From Plakobranchus ocellatus (Eukaryota > Mollusca > Gastropoda > Plakobranchidae): a DNA stretch of 34,215 nt. Position numbers and translations under genes: made by a program. A model generated the notes under the pieces. That model made no database searches, had not been told where the DNA came from, and worked only from the letters and a program-made list of their open reading frames with translations. Positions 22,713 to 32,261 of the stretch are shown piece by piece; the stretch's first letter is position 1, and each line of letters starts with the position of its first letter. The stretch lies in assembly GCA_019648995.1 (NCBI GenBank), contig BLXT01000876.1:1148736-1182950 (forward strand), read 5' to 3'.

Positions 22713-23267
22713 TATTAGCTGCACATGCAAATAATGATGATAAATAAGGATAACAAAATCAATGCTTTTAATAGTAAATAGCCTAATCTCAAACAATGTA
22801 AAAATGTAAAAAATGTTTAAGAGATAAAGCTCATGTTTAAAACTGACGGTAAAAATGTAGGAGGAGGGTCATAAACTTAGCAATTATAATAACATCTGAA
22901 AAAAAAGTTTTTAATCTGTGTAGGCCTACTTACTTTAGATTATCTTTCAATTTAATGATTGTAAATAACTTAGGAGAAGTTCATTCATTACAGTTAGCTC
23001 TTTTTTGCGATTTAAAAAAAAAATTTATTTAAAATTTACCAAGTTACCGGTTTACTGGTATTCATATTACATTCACGATGTACGCCTCAATAAATAACAC
23101 AATTTTTGTTCCAATGGTATGAATTTTTTGCATATTGTCTCATTGTTGTTGCATTTTTTTTTTTTTCATTTTTTTTTGCATTTTGTGAGGTTTTAATTGG
23201 CATTTTCCCGCGTTGACAGAATCATGTATTAATTCTGCATCTTGACAGCTAAAAAAATACTCTTTAC

Positions 23268-23282
23268 ACCCCCCCCCCCCTC
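23268..23282. repeat. C-rich run
   Basis: A run of about 12 Cs is followed by CTCCACCTCCCCTCCC. The related copy has the same C-rich feature at 6463-6480. Confidence 0.85.
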
Positions 23283-24439
23283 TCCACCTCCCCTCCCGCA
23301 AAAAAAATCCCCACTAATTAATGAAACAAGAAGTTAGAAGCATGAAACACTTGCATTTGCACTGATAGGTAAACAAGTAAGCTATGATAATACAAGCTGT
23401 AATCATACTGTTAACATTGTGCACGATGCAGTAGGCTTAGAAAGAGTGATAACTAGCCTACCATGTTGGCAATAGATCAAAGAAATTAAAGGTTGGTTCT
23501 TGGGAGTTGCAGCCCAACCTTCAAGTCAGCCCCACATCAAAGTAATTTCAGATGCCGACAATGTCTAGTTGTAACACTACATGAATAATGATGTGCATAC
23601 AAACTGCCTGACATTAAAAAAAAAACTTAACTTGATACTGCATTTTTCATAATACATGTATAATAAATAACAGCTGTTAAGGCATAATGAGTTTGTTCAA
23701 GTGAGTTTGTGTGAATGTAGTTTCTTGGAGTTTTTTGTCCACTTTAACTTGTTTGTTATTTCATATTGAGAAGCCAATGCTGTGTTGTGTTAAGTTGTCC
23801 TAGGTTGTGAGTCCCATGATTGCTGGTCCTGATTGGTGTGTCCTTGTTGTGTGGTGAGAGTGACTAGTGTTATGTTCATAACGTTGAATGTTAATGTTTG
23901 CGAATTTTGTTAGTTGTATTTTTGCTGTGCTGTTGAGCGGAGGGTTGCCTAAACTTTTGTTCTTGTGAATAGGAAGGGTAGATTTCTTTCTTGCACAATT
24001 TTAAGGAGTTCCATTTCAAGAACTCAGAAAGTTGTAGCTTGAATTTTAACAATGAGTTTAAGTTGTATAAGTTGTAAAACGTAACCAGATTTTGATATTT
24101 AAATTAGATCTCTGAGGAAATGGCCTGGATAAACGGCGTTCAGAGAGATTCATATTATTGAAGTTGTACTTCAAGATGAGCTTTTATGAGATTTTCAAGA
24201 GAATGATAAAATTATAAAGTTGTACTTCGAGATGAGCTACGAAGGCAGGCTGATAATTAAGTTCCGTTTGCTAATAACTCCGTCGATTTTCGTCACATTG
24301 ACCTAAAATTTCGTACATATATTTTCGAACCATTTTTCTAGGCTTAACTAGAACAACAAGTTTGTGTGACGTCATTTGTATTCATAATGCAGTGACGCTC
24401 AACACGTGATGGGGTAGCCATGTTAATGAGACAATGGTG

Positions 24440-24580
24440 ATGTCCAATGACCTTCTCATCAAACGGCGCTCTGTTATCAAGTTTTTGGCAGCTGAGGGAT
24501 GTTCTGCTGGTTCTTACTGGATAGTTTCACTCTTTTATTTTCTATATATTTGCATTGAAATGCAGAGCCACTTACAGTAG
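24440..24580 (+). pseudogene. Mariner transposase N-terminal remnant
   Basis: The frame opens MSNDLLIKRRSVIKFLAAEG and then CSAGS, which matches the start of mariner transposases (an E-Q-R-x-VIKFL-x-AEG-x-x-x-x-EI pattern at the first helix-turn-helix). After about 25 residues the similarity stops and the frame runs through unrelated AT-rich sequence to a TAG at 24578. The upstream 24261-24340 (CTAATAACTCCGTCGATTTTC) may be the element's 5' non-coding part. No right terminus or catalytic domain is visible. It belongs to a different family from the mariner at 12318. Confidence 0.7.
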
Positions 24581-24932
24581 CTTAAGGGACTAAGATGAAG
24601 GCAGCCAAGTTGCTGGCAGCAGCTTAATGGACTGAATCAGTTAATCCCTCATAATTTTTTAACTATGCTTCATACTTTTAATTTAATTATCTGATTGTCT
24701 TTACATACTAAAATTACTGTTACATTACTAATATTGATAACATTTGAAACATATTTTACTTTTTATTCACATTACAAATCTGCCGGCCAAAAGATCATTC
24801 TTTGTTACAGTTTTTAAAATTCAATTGTAAGTTTTGAGTAAGAGTAAAAAATAATTTTTTTCACAACTACCACTGCTATAGTAATCATTGAAAGAAATTT
24901 TGTAATGTTTCTTTTGTTGTTTTTAAATATAC

Positions 24933-24950
24933 CCCCCCCCCCCCCCCCCA
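24933..24950. repeat. Poly-C run
   Basis: A pure run of about 17 Cs lies 120 bp upstream of a FLCN exon. It is a likely site of sequencing or assembly error. Confidence 0.9.
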
Positions 24951-25067
24951 GCTATTTTCAAATTTTTATTGATTAATTCACATTGTTTGTTTCTCCATTC
25001 TCCTTGCCAGTTGGTATTGCTGGTTTCATTTTTCAAATATTTCATACTAATAATATTTTCTTTTCAG

Positions 25068-25170
25068 TGCCGACTGTTTTGGCAAAAATGATTATGGCTA
25101 TTCAGAACAACAATCTCAGCCTGGAAGTTGTAGAGGCTGCCTTCACCTGTTTGAGAGAGGAGTGGATGAA
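25068..25170 (+). CDS. FLCN: Folliculin, internal coding exon e
   Basis: The exon completes a split Met codon (A|TG) and reads PTVLAKMIMAIQNNNLSLEV, VEAAFTCLREEWM, ending with two bases of an Asn codon. It matches the FLCN stretch GPTILNKIEAALTNQNLS, VDVVDQCLVCLKEEWMN, helices of the C-terminal DENN module that contribute to FNIP binding. The acceptor is TTTTCTTTTCAG, the donor is AA|GTGAGT, and the phases are 1 in and 2 out. Both agree with the neighbouring exons. Confidence 0.96.
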
Positions 25171-25864
25171 GTGAGTACCAATGGTGTAGATTGAGATGTT
25201 TGTCTATCTTATTTATGCTGATTGAGTATCTAGGTCCTATGGGACTTGTAAAAAAGAAAGTCCTTAAGGAAAGCAAGCAAAGTGCTTTACAATGCTGCAT
25301 CCAAGAGAAATTCAGGACTCTTGGTTAATCTTTTGGGCACCCTACGCTCTTTCTGAGTATGGGACTCACTTTGGATGACCACTTGCCTTTTAAAAGAAAT
25401 GCATGAAAAGAATTAACGTGCTTAAGTTGATTTTTATTCCTGTCAATCTTTTTGCTTGAACTGAAGGCTTACTTTAAAGGGTTACACTATAACTTGATAG
25501 GTATACATAGTGTTACCTAGGTGTTGAAACAGTAACAACAGACTGTTCATACCTGCTGCTTGGCTGACAGTCCATTATGCTTATTAAGTATCAATGCATG
25601 AAATTGATGACAATTAACTGGCTGGAAAAGTATTTCATTGCTGTCCAAACTTGTAAGAAAAAAATATCAATCCTAGGATGCTCATCATCTCTATGAAAAT
25701 TGCACTTCAGTTATACTTTTATGCCTCTTGGCTGTGCCATCTACTGCAAAAGATTTTTTTCCGTTTTCTCATCATGTAATATAAGGGGACTGACAATTTA
25801 GCTTTTTAAACAATTGAACATTTAGGTAGCAGGAGATGCAAGGTAATAAATTTTATGTATAGAT

Positions 25865-28274
25865 TAGGCAGTCTGAACCCTGCCTCGCGCCGGGCGCCAA
25901 GCTCACAAAATTAAGAAATCATTGACTTTCACCTCCACCCCGATTTTGGCATTACTAGAAATTATTCATGGTATTAAAACTTATATCAAATAAAAGTTCG
26001 TTTTTTACTCAGTCCATTGCATTTGTCCTTTTATTTATATGTGAGCTAGTTGTTGTGTTACAAAAACGGGAAAAATGTACCCAATGCATAAAAAAACTGA
26101 TGGCCTGGTGTGTTAAAACACAGGGCATCTTTTTCAACGCTCTGGCGAATTTGCGCCGTCTGACCCAGTTTCTCGCCATGAGTGCATTCATACACAAAAT
26201 TGAATGCTCTTTAATTTGATATAAAGTAGTCCCTAGTTTGTTATCGGAAAATGAGGAAAAAACCGGTTTAAAAGTTCTGTTTCTAAAAACAATACCTTAT
26301 TCATTACATAAAGAAAGCGAAAATATGCTCAAATGAAAGTTTGATATTTTATTTATTAAATTACAAAATTTTGAAAATATTCATTGAGTGGCGTAAATTC
26401 GACAAGGCTCTAAAAAAGGTCAGTATGTGTGTACTTTGAACATTGCCGTTTGCCCTCCACTCAAACGGCTGACTAGTGAGCGCCAGTGGGCAAGGCTGTT
26501 GCTCAGACTTCATCAAGTAGAGATGAATTAGACTGAACGCAAGCCATCAGAGGTAGGTTTTCATGAAATTTGATTTTAAAAGTTGTATTTAAAAGGGTAG
26601 GAAGTGTTTTCTTGATGCACAATTCGGATGTTTCTAATTCAAGAGTTCTCACCGAGATTAGATCTAGAAGCCTGGCCGATCTAATCTAGATTAGATCTAG
26701 AATCTAGTGTGGATACCGGTCGGTAGACCGTTTTATCCAAAGTTAGCCTCACAATGGAAGGTTGCTTTAGCTAGGATTTGTTGTTTGCTTTGAAAAAATT
26801 TTTTTTCTTTGTTATTTTTTTTTAATCAGCTTTAATTAGATCTCTGGCGTTCAACAGGAACGATAGATCTAGCTGGCAAGATAAATAGGACCCAAGGAAA
26901 TTGGGAGGGCGTTGACCTTAATTTCATGGTCATTTCATCTGTATTAGTTTAAATTACCCAAAAATACAATTATTAATAGTGTTTATTCAATCATTGGGTA
27001 CATTTGTGTGTGCTGTTGTTTATCGGACTAAAGCCTCAATGGAATCGCCACTAGGCCTAGATCTATACCAGTATAAAAAACATTTACGCTTGCAGAAATA
27101 GTAAACTTGAACAACTGCAGTCTGTAGATCTGTACATTTAATTTTATTCTTAATTACTTTTGTATTATTTAAAATATCAAGATCTCTTTCTAATTTTAAT
27201 AAAAATTATTTTACGCCCAGAAAAATGCAGTAAGTTGAACCTTCTCCCTTTTCTTAGAATTTTATATAAACTATACCAGGTATAACAATACATTATTGAT
27301 TTTATTATATTTTATTATTTTTTTATATCAAGTATCGGTACTGTCTATTTTTTTTTTTTTTTTATATCATGTACGTTTCTTTCTTTTAATTTTTAAAAAA
27401 ATTTTAATTATTATTGTACTAAAGGAGATTGCAACAGTAACAATGAATTAATATAGAATGCTTATTAAAATTTTTTTTTAGATGGTGAATGGTAACTACT
27501 ACTGTATGAACTTCAGGGCATATTTTTGGCAAGTGAATAAAGGACAGCATCTTGACCTGCCCACAATTGTTATCAACATCAATGGTCCAATCTTGTTAAA
27601 CTGGATTTCAACTTGATTTTATATCAAAAAATGTCCATTGCAAAAGTTTATTTATATGAAAAATTTCTATTTGAATATTTTTGACAATGGTTAAAAGTCA
27701 TCATTTTGGCAATAAACGATATTTGTACATAGTTTATGGTTCATCAATTTATATGCTTAAAAAGGAGAGTAAAATATATCATATGTATGTTCTGCAGTCT
27801 GTTTTTATGAACATTTTGATATCAAAAACTCCAAAATTGGTAAAAAATTGTAGATTTTGTAGAATTTTAAAGTTGACCCCAAATGACGTTTTTTGAGCTT
27901 TCGCGCTGTAAAAGCAAAATTAAGCTTTCACTTTCAGTCATTTTTAAATGCTCTTAAATAAAAAATTACTTAAGTTAGAGGTATGAAAAAAATTGGGCAT
28001 ATTGTCAATATACACAAGATATTAGAAATGAAAAATAACACAAATACTGCAATTATTGATGCCTCAGCAAGCTGCTGAAAATGGCCAATAATCATAGTTT
28101 TGAGTATGGCGAAAAAACGCTATATTTTAAAAACTTGAAAAATTCATAACTTTGTCAAATATTATTCAAATTTCATCATTTTTGCACCAAAATGTTCATA
28201 GGAAAAAGATCTACATTTCTGTATCAAAATAAATAAGATTGTTAAAAGTTTTAAATTTGGGTTCAGACTGCCTA
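25865..28274. mobile_element. 2.4-kb TIR transposon, 7-bp TSD, no transposase
   Basis: The element begins TAGGCAGTCTGAACCC and ends GGGTTCAGACTGCCTA, a perfect 16-bp inverted repeat. It is flanked by TATAGAT on both sides (25858-25864 and 28275-28281). Inside is a cluster of TCTAGATTAGATCT-like words (26650-26710) and a CpG-containing inverted word (CGGTCGGTAGACCG) near 26715, then AT-rich sequence. The open frame 25968-26219 shows no transposase motif. A 7-bp duplication would fit several superfamilies, so I leave it unassigned. Confidence 0.88.
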
Positions 28275-28369
28275 TATAGATACTAAACTGCTTTTCTTCA
28301 AAGAAGTCAGGGGATATCTGCCATCCCACTGTTTAGTGAAAAATATCAGCAATGTGTTTATTTATTCTC

Positions 28370-28570
28370 TATCTCTTTCTCTCTCTCAGTCTATCAAACA
28401 CACACTCTCTCTCTCTCTCTTTCTTTCTCTCCCTTTATCTATCTCTCTCCTTTTCTCTTTTTAACATATCTCTCTCCTTCTTTGTGAGTATTTCTACAGT
28501 TATATTTCATTTTTTTCCCCTCATTGATTCTTTTTCTTTGATCCTCCCTCTCTATCTTTAGCCATTTTCC
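28370..28570. repeat. TC-rich imperfect microsatellite
   Basis: This is about 200 bp of pyrimidine-rich sequence with several CTCTCTCT runs. It produces a Ser/Leu/Phe-rich chance ORF at 28352-28561. Confidence 0.9.
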
Positions 28571-29482
28571 TTCTGCTTTCCCCTCTTTCGTCTGCCATCA
28601 AATGTCTATATCTTTAGGGTTTATAGACCCATCATTTTACCAAATTTCTTAAGATATCTATCTCCTTTCTTTTATTTTCTTTTCTTTAAAATGTTTCCAA
28701 AAGTAATTGTGTGTGGCATTCTAGATCTACAGGAATTTTATATGGCTAGGTCATTGAAAAAAAAAAACAAACTATAACCAGTACGTGAAAAAGTGTAAAA
28801 AAAAAAAAAAAATAGATTTTGATTTTTTGAGATCTAGGTAGGCCTATTCAGAAAGAACAAAGATCAACCCAGGTGTTCATCAAATTTCAAAGTCGTTCCA
28901 CTCTTTAAGATTTTTCCTGAAACAAATGTGCAAATTTAAAAAAATAGTATTAACATTTTTTAGGCACATTGCTTGGAAACAGAGTAATGATTGATACAAT
29001 GATGCTTTGCAACTGACTATTGCTAATTTTTTCAAAATCAGTGTAATATGTCAAAATCAAAGCAAATGCGTTAAGATATACTTCTCTTTCAAACTTATTT
29101 TTTATCACTTGTTTCCTTTATTGGAAATGCTTTTAATTCAGAAAATTTCAAGAAATTCAAATATTTTTCCAAATAATGTTAGGAGAGAAAAAATTTTTTT
29201 TCTTGTAACTCACATGCTTCATGTAGCAGAGAAAAAAAAAATTAACATGCAATGGTATACTAGGCAGGAAAAATTTACATCAAAGTTTATTACTTATAAT
29301 ATTAGGTACAGAGTTTTCAAATTTCATAGCCTCTTTCATTTTTGTGCCAAATCATTTTTTCCCTCTTTTTTCTGTTTATTGTTGCTTTGCCTTTATGTAA
29401 TTGTTGGATTTTTTCTATGAAAAATTATTGACACACACACAAAAAAAGATATCCTTGTACTTTTTTGCCTTTTTTCCTCAAG

Positions 29483-29558
29483 CAAAGTCAAGGTGTTATT
29501 CAAATTTACAAAAGCAGGAGGTAACAGAAGTGAAGAGGAAACAAAGAAGTTGTTGCAG
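29483..29558 (+). CDS. FLCN: Folliculin, internal coding exon f
   Basis: The first base completes AAC (Asn), followed by 25 codons reading [20 protein letters not shown] then KKLLQ. It matches the FLCN stretch [20 protein letters not shown], QKLLS. The acceptor is an unusual but acceptable TTCCTCAAG, and the donor is CAG|GTAAGA in phase 0. The exon is only 76 bp and too short to stand out as an ORF. It is identified by homology and by phase on both sides. Confidence 0.95.
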
Positions 29559-30497
29559 GTAAGATTGTTTTAGGCAAATATAATTTTTCTCCAGATTAAA
29601 ATACTGCGGGACACAAAAGTAATATATTTATGCTGTTTAAGGGATATGTATTAACCCAGATTCGCGCCATGTTGGTATATCAGCTTTATTGGCTTTGCAG
29701 ATCTAAGTAAAAATTCTCCTTTATTATTCAGGTGTCAATCTTTTGGATTACTGTGAAATTTCTGTAATTATCAACCATTAAAATCCTTGGAAAAAATTTT
29801 GTGGGTTTCTTCTCTCCTGACATAATAGAATTGGTGTGAAGTATGGCCCTGTGAGAAGGAACAGATGAGGAGAAAGGGGTGGTATTTTGCCCTGTCTCAT
29901 GGTCTTTATGATTCTCTGTACATGTTTATATAACTATAAGAAGAGTAAGTTTGTGTGATAGGGTTGGTGGTTACTTTGCGTGTGTTCTTACTGTAAGAAC
30001 TAGAGCAAGGTTACTGACCCATTCTTGGTAGAAGGTTGGTCTAGAAGACCACCCTTTCCCATTAGCAATGCACATTATATACACACACACGTCATGCCAA
30101 TGACTGGCAACACAAAATCCTATAGTACTAATAAAAGTTATAGGCCTACATGTAGTACTGTTGTAAACAAAAGGATACTTTACTATTTGAAAACTAATGA
30201 GCTTGGGATTGTTAGTTCAATAATGTAAGTCAATGACCCAGACTTGTGTGTAGGCCTGGTCTTGTCTTGTTTAAGAGTAAGGAGGATAGCAAATTAGCAT
30301 TGCCGTGTCGCATACCTATATTGTTTTCTCACACTAATGTTAGATTTAAAAATTGGCTTATGATTTTAGGCTCATTAGATTTGTTCTAAAATAGATTTAG
30401 TATAAATTGTTACTGAAAGGCAATACTGCAAAATGCAGGCAAGCTTTTGTCCTTGAGAAAAGCCAGTTGGCATGCATGTGTGCCCGCGTGTAAGGTG

Positions 30498-30719
30498 GAT
30501 GGCTAAACACACGTAATATTTTCAAATGTCACAGTGTTTGCATCATGTTTTTAATTCCAGAGATTCATTATGCCTGAGGTTTACATTAGCTTTTGCTTGC
30601 TAAGCCACAGGTTTTAATAATACCAATGTGTAGAAGGAAATAAAAACGGCCATCAAAATGCTTTCTTTATGGCCGAGGTTTTGTTATGGCCAATTTCGTT
30701 ATAATCGAGGTCTACTGTA
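30498..30719 (-). repeat. Dispersed repeat copy with pogo-type terminus
   Basis: It aligns with 282-482 along its length. On the minus strand it begins TACAGTAGACCTCGATTATA then ACGAAATTGGCC, a typical pogo/Tigger-like end. It lacks a recognisable partner terminus nearby. Confidence 0.68.
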
Positions 30720-31269
30720 ATAGGATGGATGGATGAAATGTCATTTGTTGCATTTATGTTGTCTGTTAGAGCATTACTGGGAATGTAAATAAAATATTTT
30801 TTGCTCAGTTTTGGTATCCACATGTTTGTTTTGATAATGCATGCATGCATGCTGTTCATTCGTTTTTGCTTTTTGAAAACTATAATATTTAGTTTTTAGT
30901 TGTTTTTTTTTCATACCATTCATCAGTGCAATCATTACACTTTGATTCTGATCAGGAAAATATATGTAATATACAAAACCTTTAGCTGGACTATATTGCC
31001 AAGCAACAGTCCTGTTTTCGGCTTCTTATTGCATCATGTAAGTGAAATTTCACAACACAATATGACTTAAGGAAAAGTTCTGTTGTAAACCATCTTTGTG
31101 GTGATTTTTTGACTATGGTTCATAAAGTAAAATATATACCCATATTTGTAGCCTTTGCTGATAGATAATTGAATTTGTAGTCTATTCAGCAATTATTTCA
31201 TCATCATAATCATCATGTTGTATAGTCAGTGATGACTGAGGAAGCTTAAATTTTTTAAGTTTCCTGTTT

Positions 31270-31530
31270 TATGTTGTCCTCTCAGCCTCAACAGGTTTTA
31301 ACACCTAAAGGACCAGCTTTGCCACCCTAGAGTTACCCCTCCCAGATCAGGGCTGCCATCGTGCTGTTCAAGCATAGGACCGAAGTCACTGCCCCCATTT
31401 CTAGAAATTACGCCTTTAACATCAATAGGGATAAGCCTATAATGGAAATCCTTTGTTCTTATACCCACGCCTGCAAATTGATAAGGAAAGTGTTTCATTT
31501 CGACTGGGCCGCAAATAGACAAAAATAAGG
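31270..31530 (-). other. Unrecognised GC-richer segment, possible repeat
   Basis: This piece is richer in GC than the intron around it and has a minus-strand open frame of 74 codons (31298-31522) containing GVGIRTKDFHYRLIPIDVKG and SRNGGSDFGPMLEQHDGSPD. The composition is protein-like, but I do not recognise a family, and there is no splice or promoter context. It could be a decayed mobile-element segment. Confidence 0.3.
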
Positions 31531-31577
31531 TCTAGACTAAGAATATTTTGGATTGGAATAAAGTAGTGGACTACCTG

Positions 31578-31700
31578 TTGAGAGAATACTTGTCACTGGT
31601 CCTTTATGGCTGGGTATTTTCGCGAGTATACTTGTCGCCAGTTTTTTATGATTGTCTTTTTTCACAAATATTCTCATCAATGGTCCTTCAGGTGTTAACC
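31578..31700. repeat. Degenerate ~43-bp tandem repeat
   Basis: Three diverged units follow one another: GAGAATACTTGTCACTGG, GCGAGTATACTTGTCGCCAG and ACAAATATTCTCATCAATGG, each followed by a pyrimidine-rich stretch. Confidence 0.55.
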
Positions 31701-31810
31701 AGTTACATTGTAACTCCATTCATTAAAATGAGACAATAACAGAAAACAAAAAAATATTATTAAAAATATTATTTGTGTTCAAATTTGTATTTTTGTCCTC
31801 TTTTTCTCAG

Positions 31811-31927
31811 ATTGTTGGAGCCCGTGATGAAGACAAGCAGCTTCTCAAATTCTGGATGACAGGCCTTAGCGTACAGTACAGGGCCCACATTCTTGCATCC
31901 TCAGCACCTGGAAACTCCCAGAGATGA
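31811..31927 (+). CDS. FLCN: Folliculin, last coding exon with stop
   Basis: The exon has 38 codons plus TGA. It reads [30 protein letters not shown] and a short Ser/Pro/Gly tail. The block [13 protein letters not shown] is the hallmark C-terminal end of folliculin (vertebrate [20 protein letters not shown]). The acceptor is TTTTTCTCAG in phase 0. The C-terminal tail after the conserved helix is about as short as in vertebrates. Together with the upstream exons the visible protein part is 429 residues, against roughly 374 in the equivalent human part. The difference is mostly in the acidic linkers. Confidence 0.97.
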   Translation: [38 protein letters not shown]

Positions 31928-32245
31928 GAAATAGTCATCTTCATTTCTATTTCAGTGTTCACTTTTACTTTGTAAATTGTAAATGAATGCTTTGAAAGAT
32001 AACCAGTGAACTTTTCAATTTTATTTAAGGGCTTTCAAACAAAATGGCTATGAATATTTTTATTTCAGATGGCCACAAGACTTTTTTTTGTATGAAGTGC
32101 TGAATCTTTTTTGACATGAACATGTCATAAATCCAAAGTATCCCAATGTTCATGAAAATTAGATCTACAGTTTTGCATGAAGAGTCTAAATACAACCGAT
32201 TCAGGGGACTTTTGAATTAAAGCCTTTATAGTCAGTATTACACTT
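31928..32245 (+). other. FLCN: Probable FLCN 3' UTR
   Basis: AT-rich sequence follows the stop codon up to a candidate poly(A) site shortly after the ATTAAA at 32216. No ORF or repeat is recognised. The true 3' end cannot be fixed without transcript data. Confidence 0.55.
32216..32221 (+). terminator. Candidate poly(A) signal ATTAAA
   Basis: ATTAAA lies about 290 bp after the FLCN stop and is the first canonical-type signal in the downstream sequence. A second candidate, AATAAA at 32582-32587, lies inside the following transposon. Confidence 0.45.
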
Positions 32246-32261
32246 TATTAGATAGGCTTAA

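Larger units (their letters stand above)
20172..23219. mobile_element. 3.05-kb insertion with 6-bp TSD, interrupting older repeat
   Basis: AATCAT occurs at 20166-20171 and again at 23220-23225. The uninterrupted relative at 6416-6425 has a single AATCAT followed by ATATTAATTC, an empty-site counterpart of the filled AATCAT...AATCAT-GTATTAATTC. The insertion starts CTGGCATCGCAG and ends CGCGTTGACAG, so its ends match imperfectly (CTGGCATCGCAG against CTGTCAACGCGG, 9 of 12). It has no transposase ORF. It carries a pogo-like element inside. The superfamily is unknown, and a 6-bp duplication would fit a hAT-like or another 6-bp TSD group. Confidence 0.75.
19546..23660. mobile_element. Repeat copy related to 5767-6822, split by an insertion
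   Basis: From CAGACCTGCCAACTTTCGG onward the segments 19546-20171 and 23226-23660 align in order with 5767-6416 and 6423-6822. Shared blocks include CCGATGGAC-ATGGAAAG, ACCCA-GTATCCAATTTG, AATGCGGTAT-GATC, the T-run/G-run junction, ATGAAACACTTGCATTT, ACTAGCCTACCATGT and GAGTTGCAGCCC. The intervening 3 kb (20172-23219) is foreign. Similarity stops near 23660 and no convincing right terminus follows, so this copy is truncated or rearranged. There is no coding capacity. Confidence 0.85.
18889..25067 (+). other. FLCN: FLCN intron (d-e), filled with nested transposons
   Basis: This 6.2-kb intron runs from GTAAGA to TTTTCTTTTCAG. Most of 19546-23660 is a nest of DNA transposons described separately, and a mariner remnant lies at 24440-24580. 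The parts 18890-19540, 23660-24260 and 24600-25060 hold nothing I can name, apart from a cluster of AGATCTA words at 19341-19440, a 22-bp direct repeat at 24159 and 24217, and a C run (24933-24950). Confidence 0.85.
25171..29482 (+). other. FLCN: FLCN intron (e-f)
   Basis: This 4.3-kb intron runs from GTGAGT to TTTTCCTCAAG. More than half is the TIR element at 25865-28274. The remainder is AT-rich, with a TC-rich tract at 28370-28570. The ORF at 29007-29420 has no recognisable protein character. I see nothing else. Confidence 0.85.
29559..31810 (+). other. FLCN: FLCN intron (f-g)
   Basis: This 2,252-bp intron runs from GTAAGA to TTTTTCTCAG. It contains the second copy of the dispersed repeat (30498-30719), a less AT-rich segment of unknown origin (31270-31530) and a short degenerate tandem repeat (about 31578-31700). 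The rest shows nothing. Confidence 0.85.

Noticed and set aside
24230..24255. GGCAGGCTG as a possible right end of the repeat copy beginning at 19546
   Set aside because: The word differs from the expected GGCAGGTCTG, the flank (ATAATT) does not match the left flank (GATACC), and the preceding sequence does not align with the end of the 5767-9580 element.
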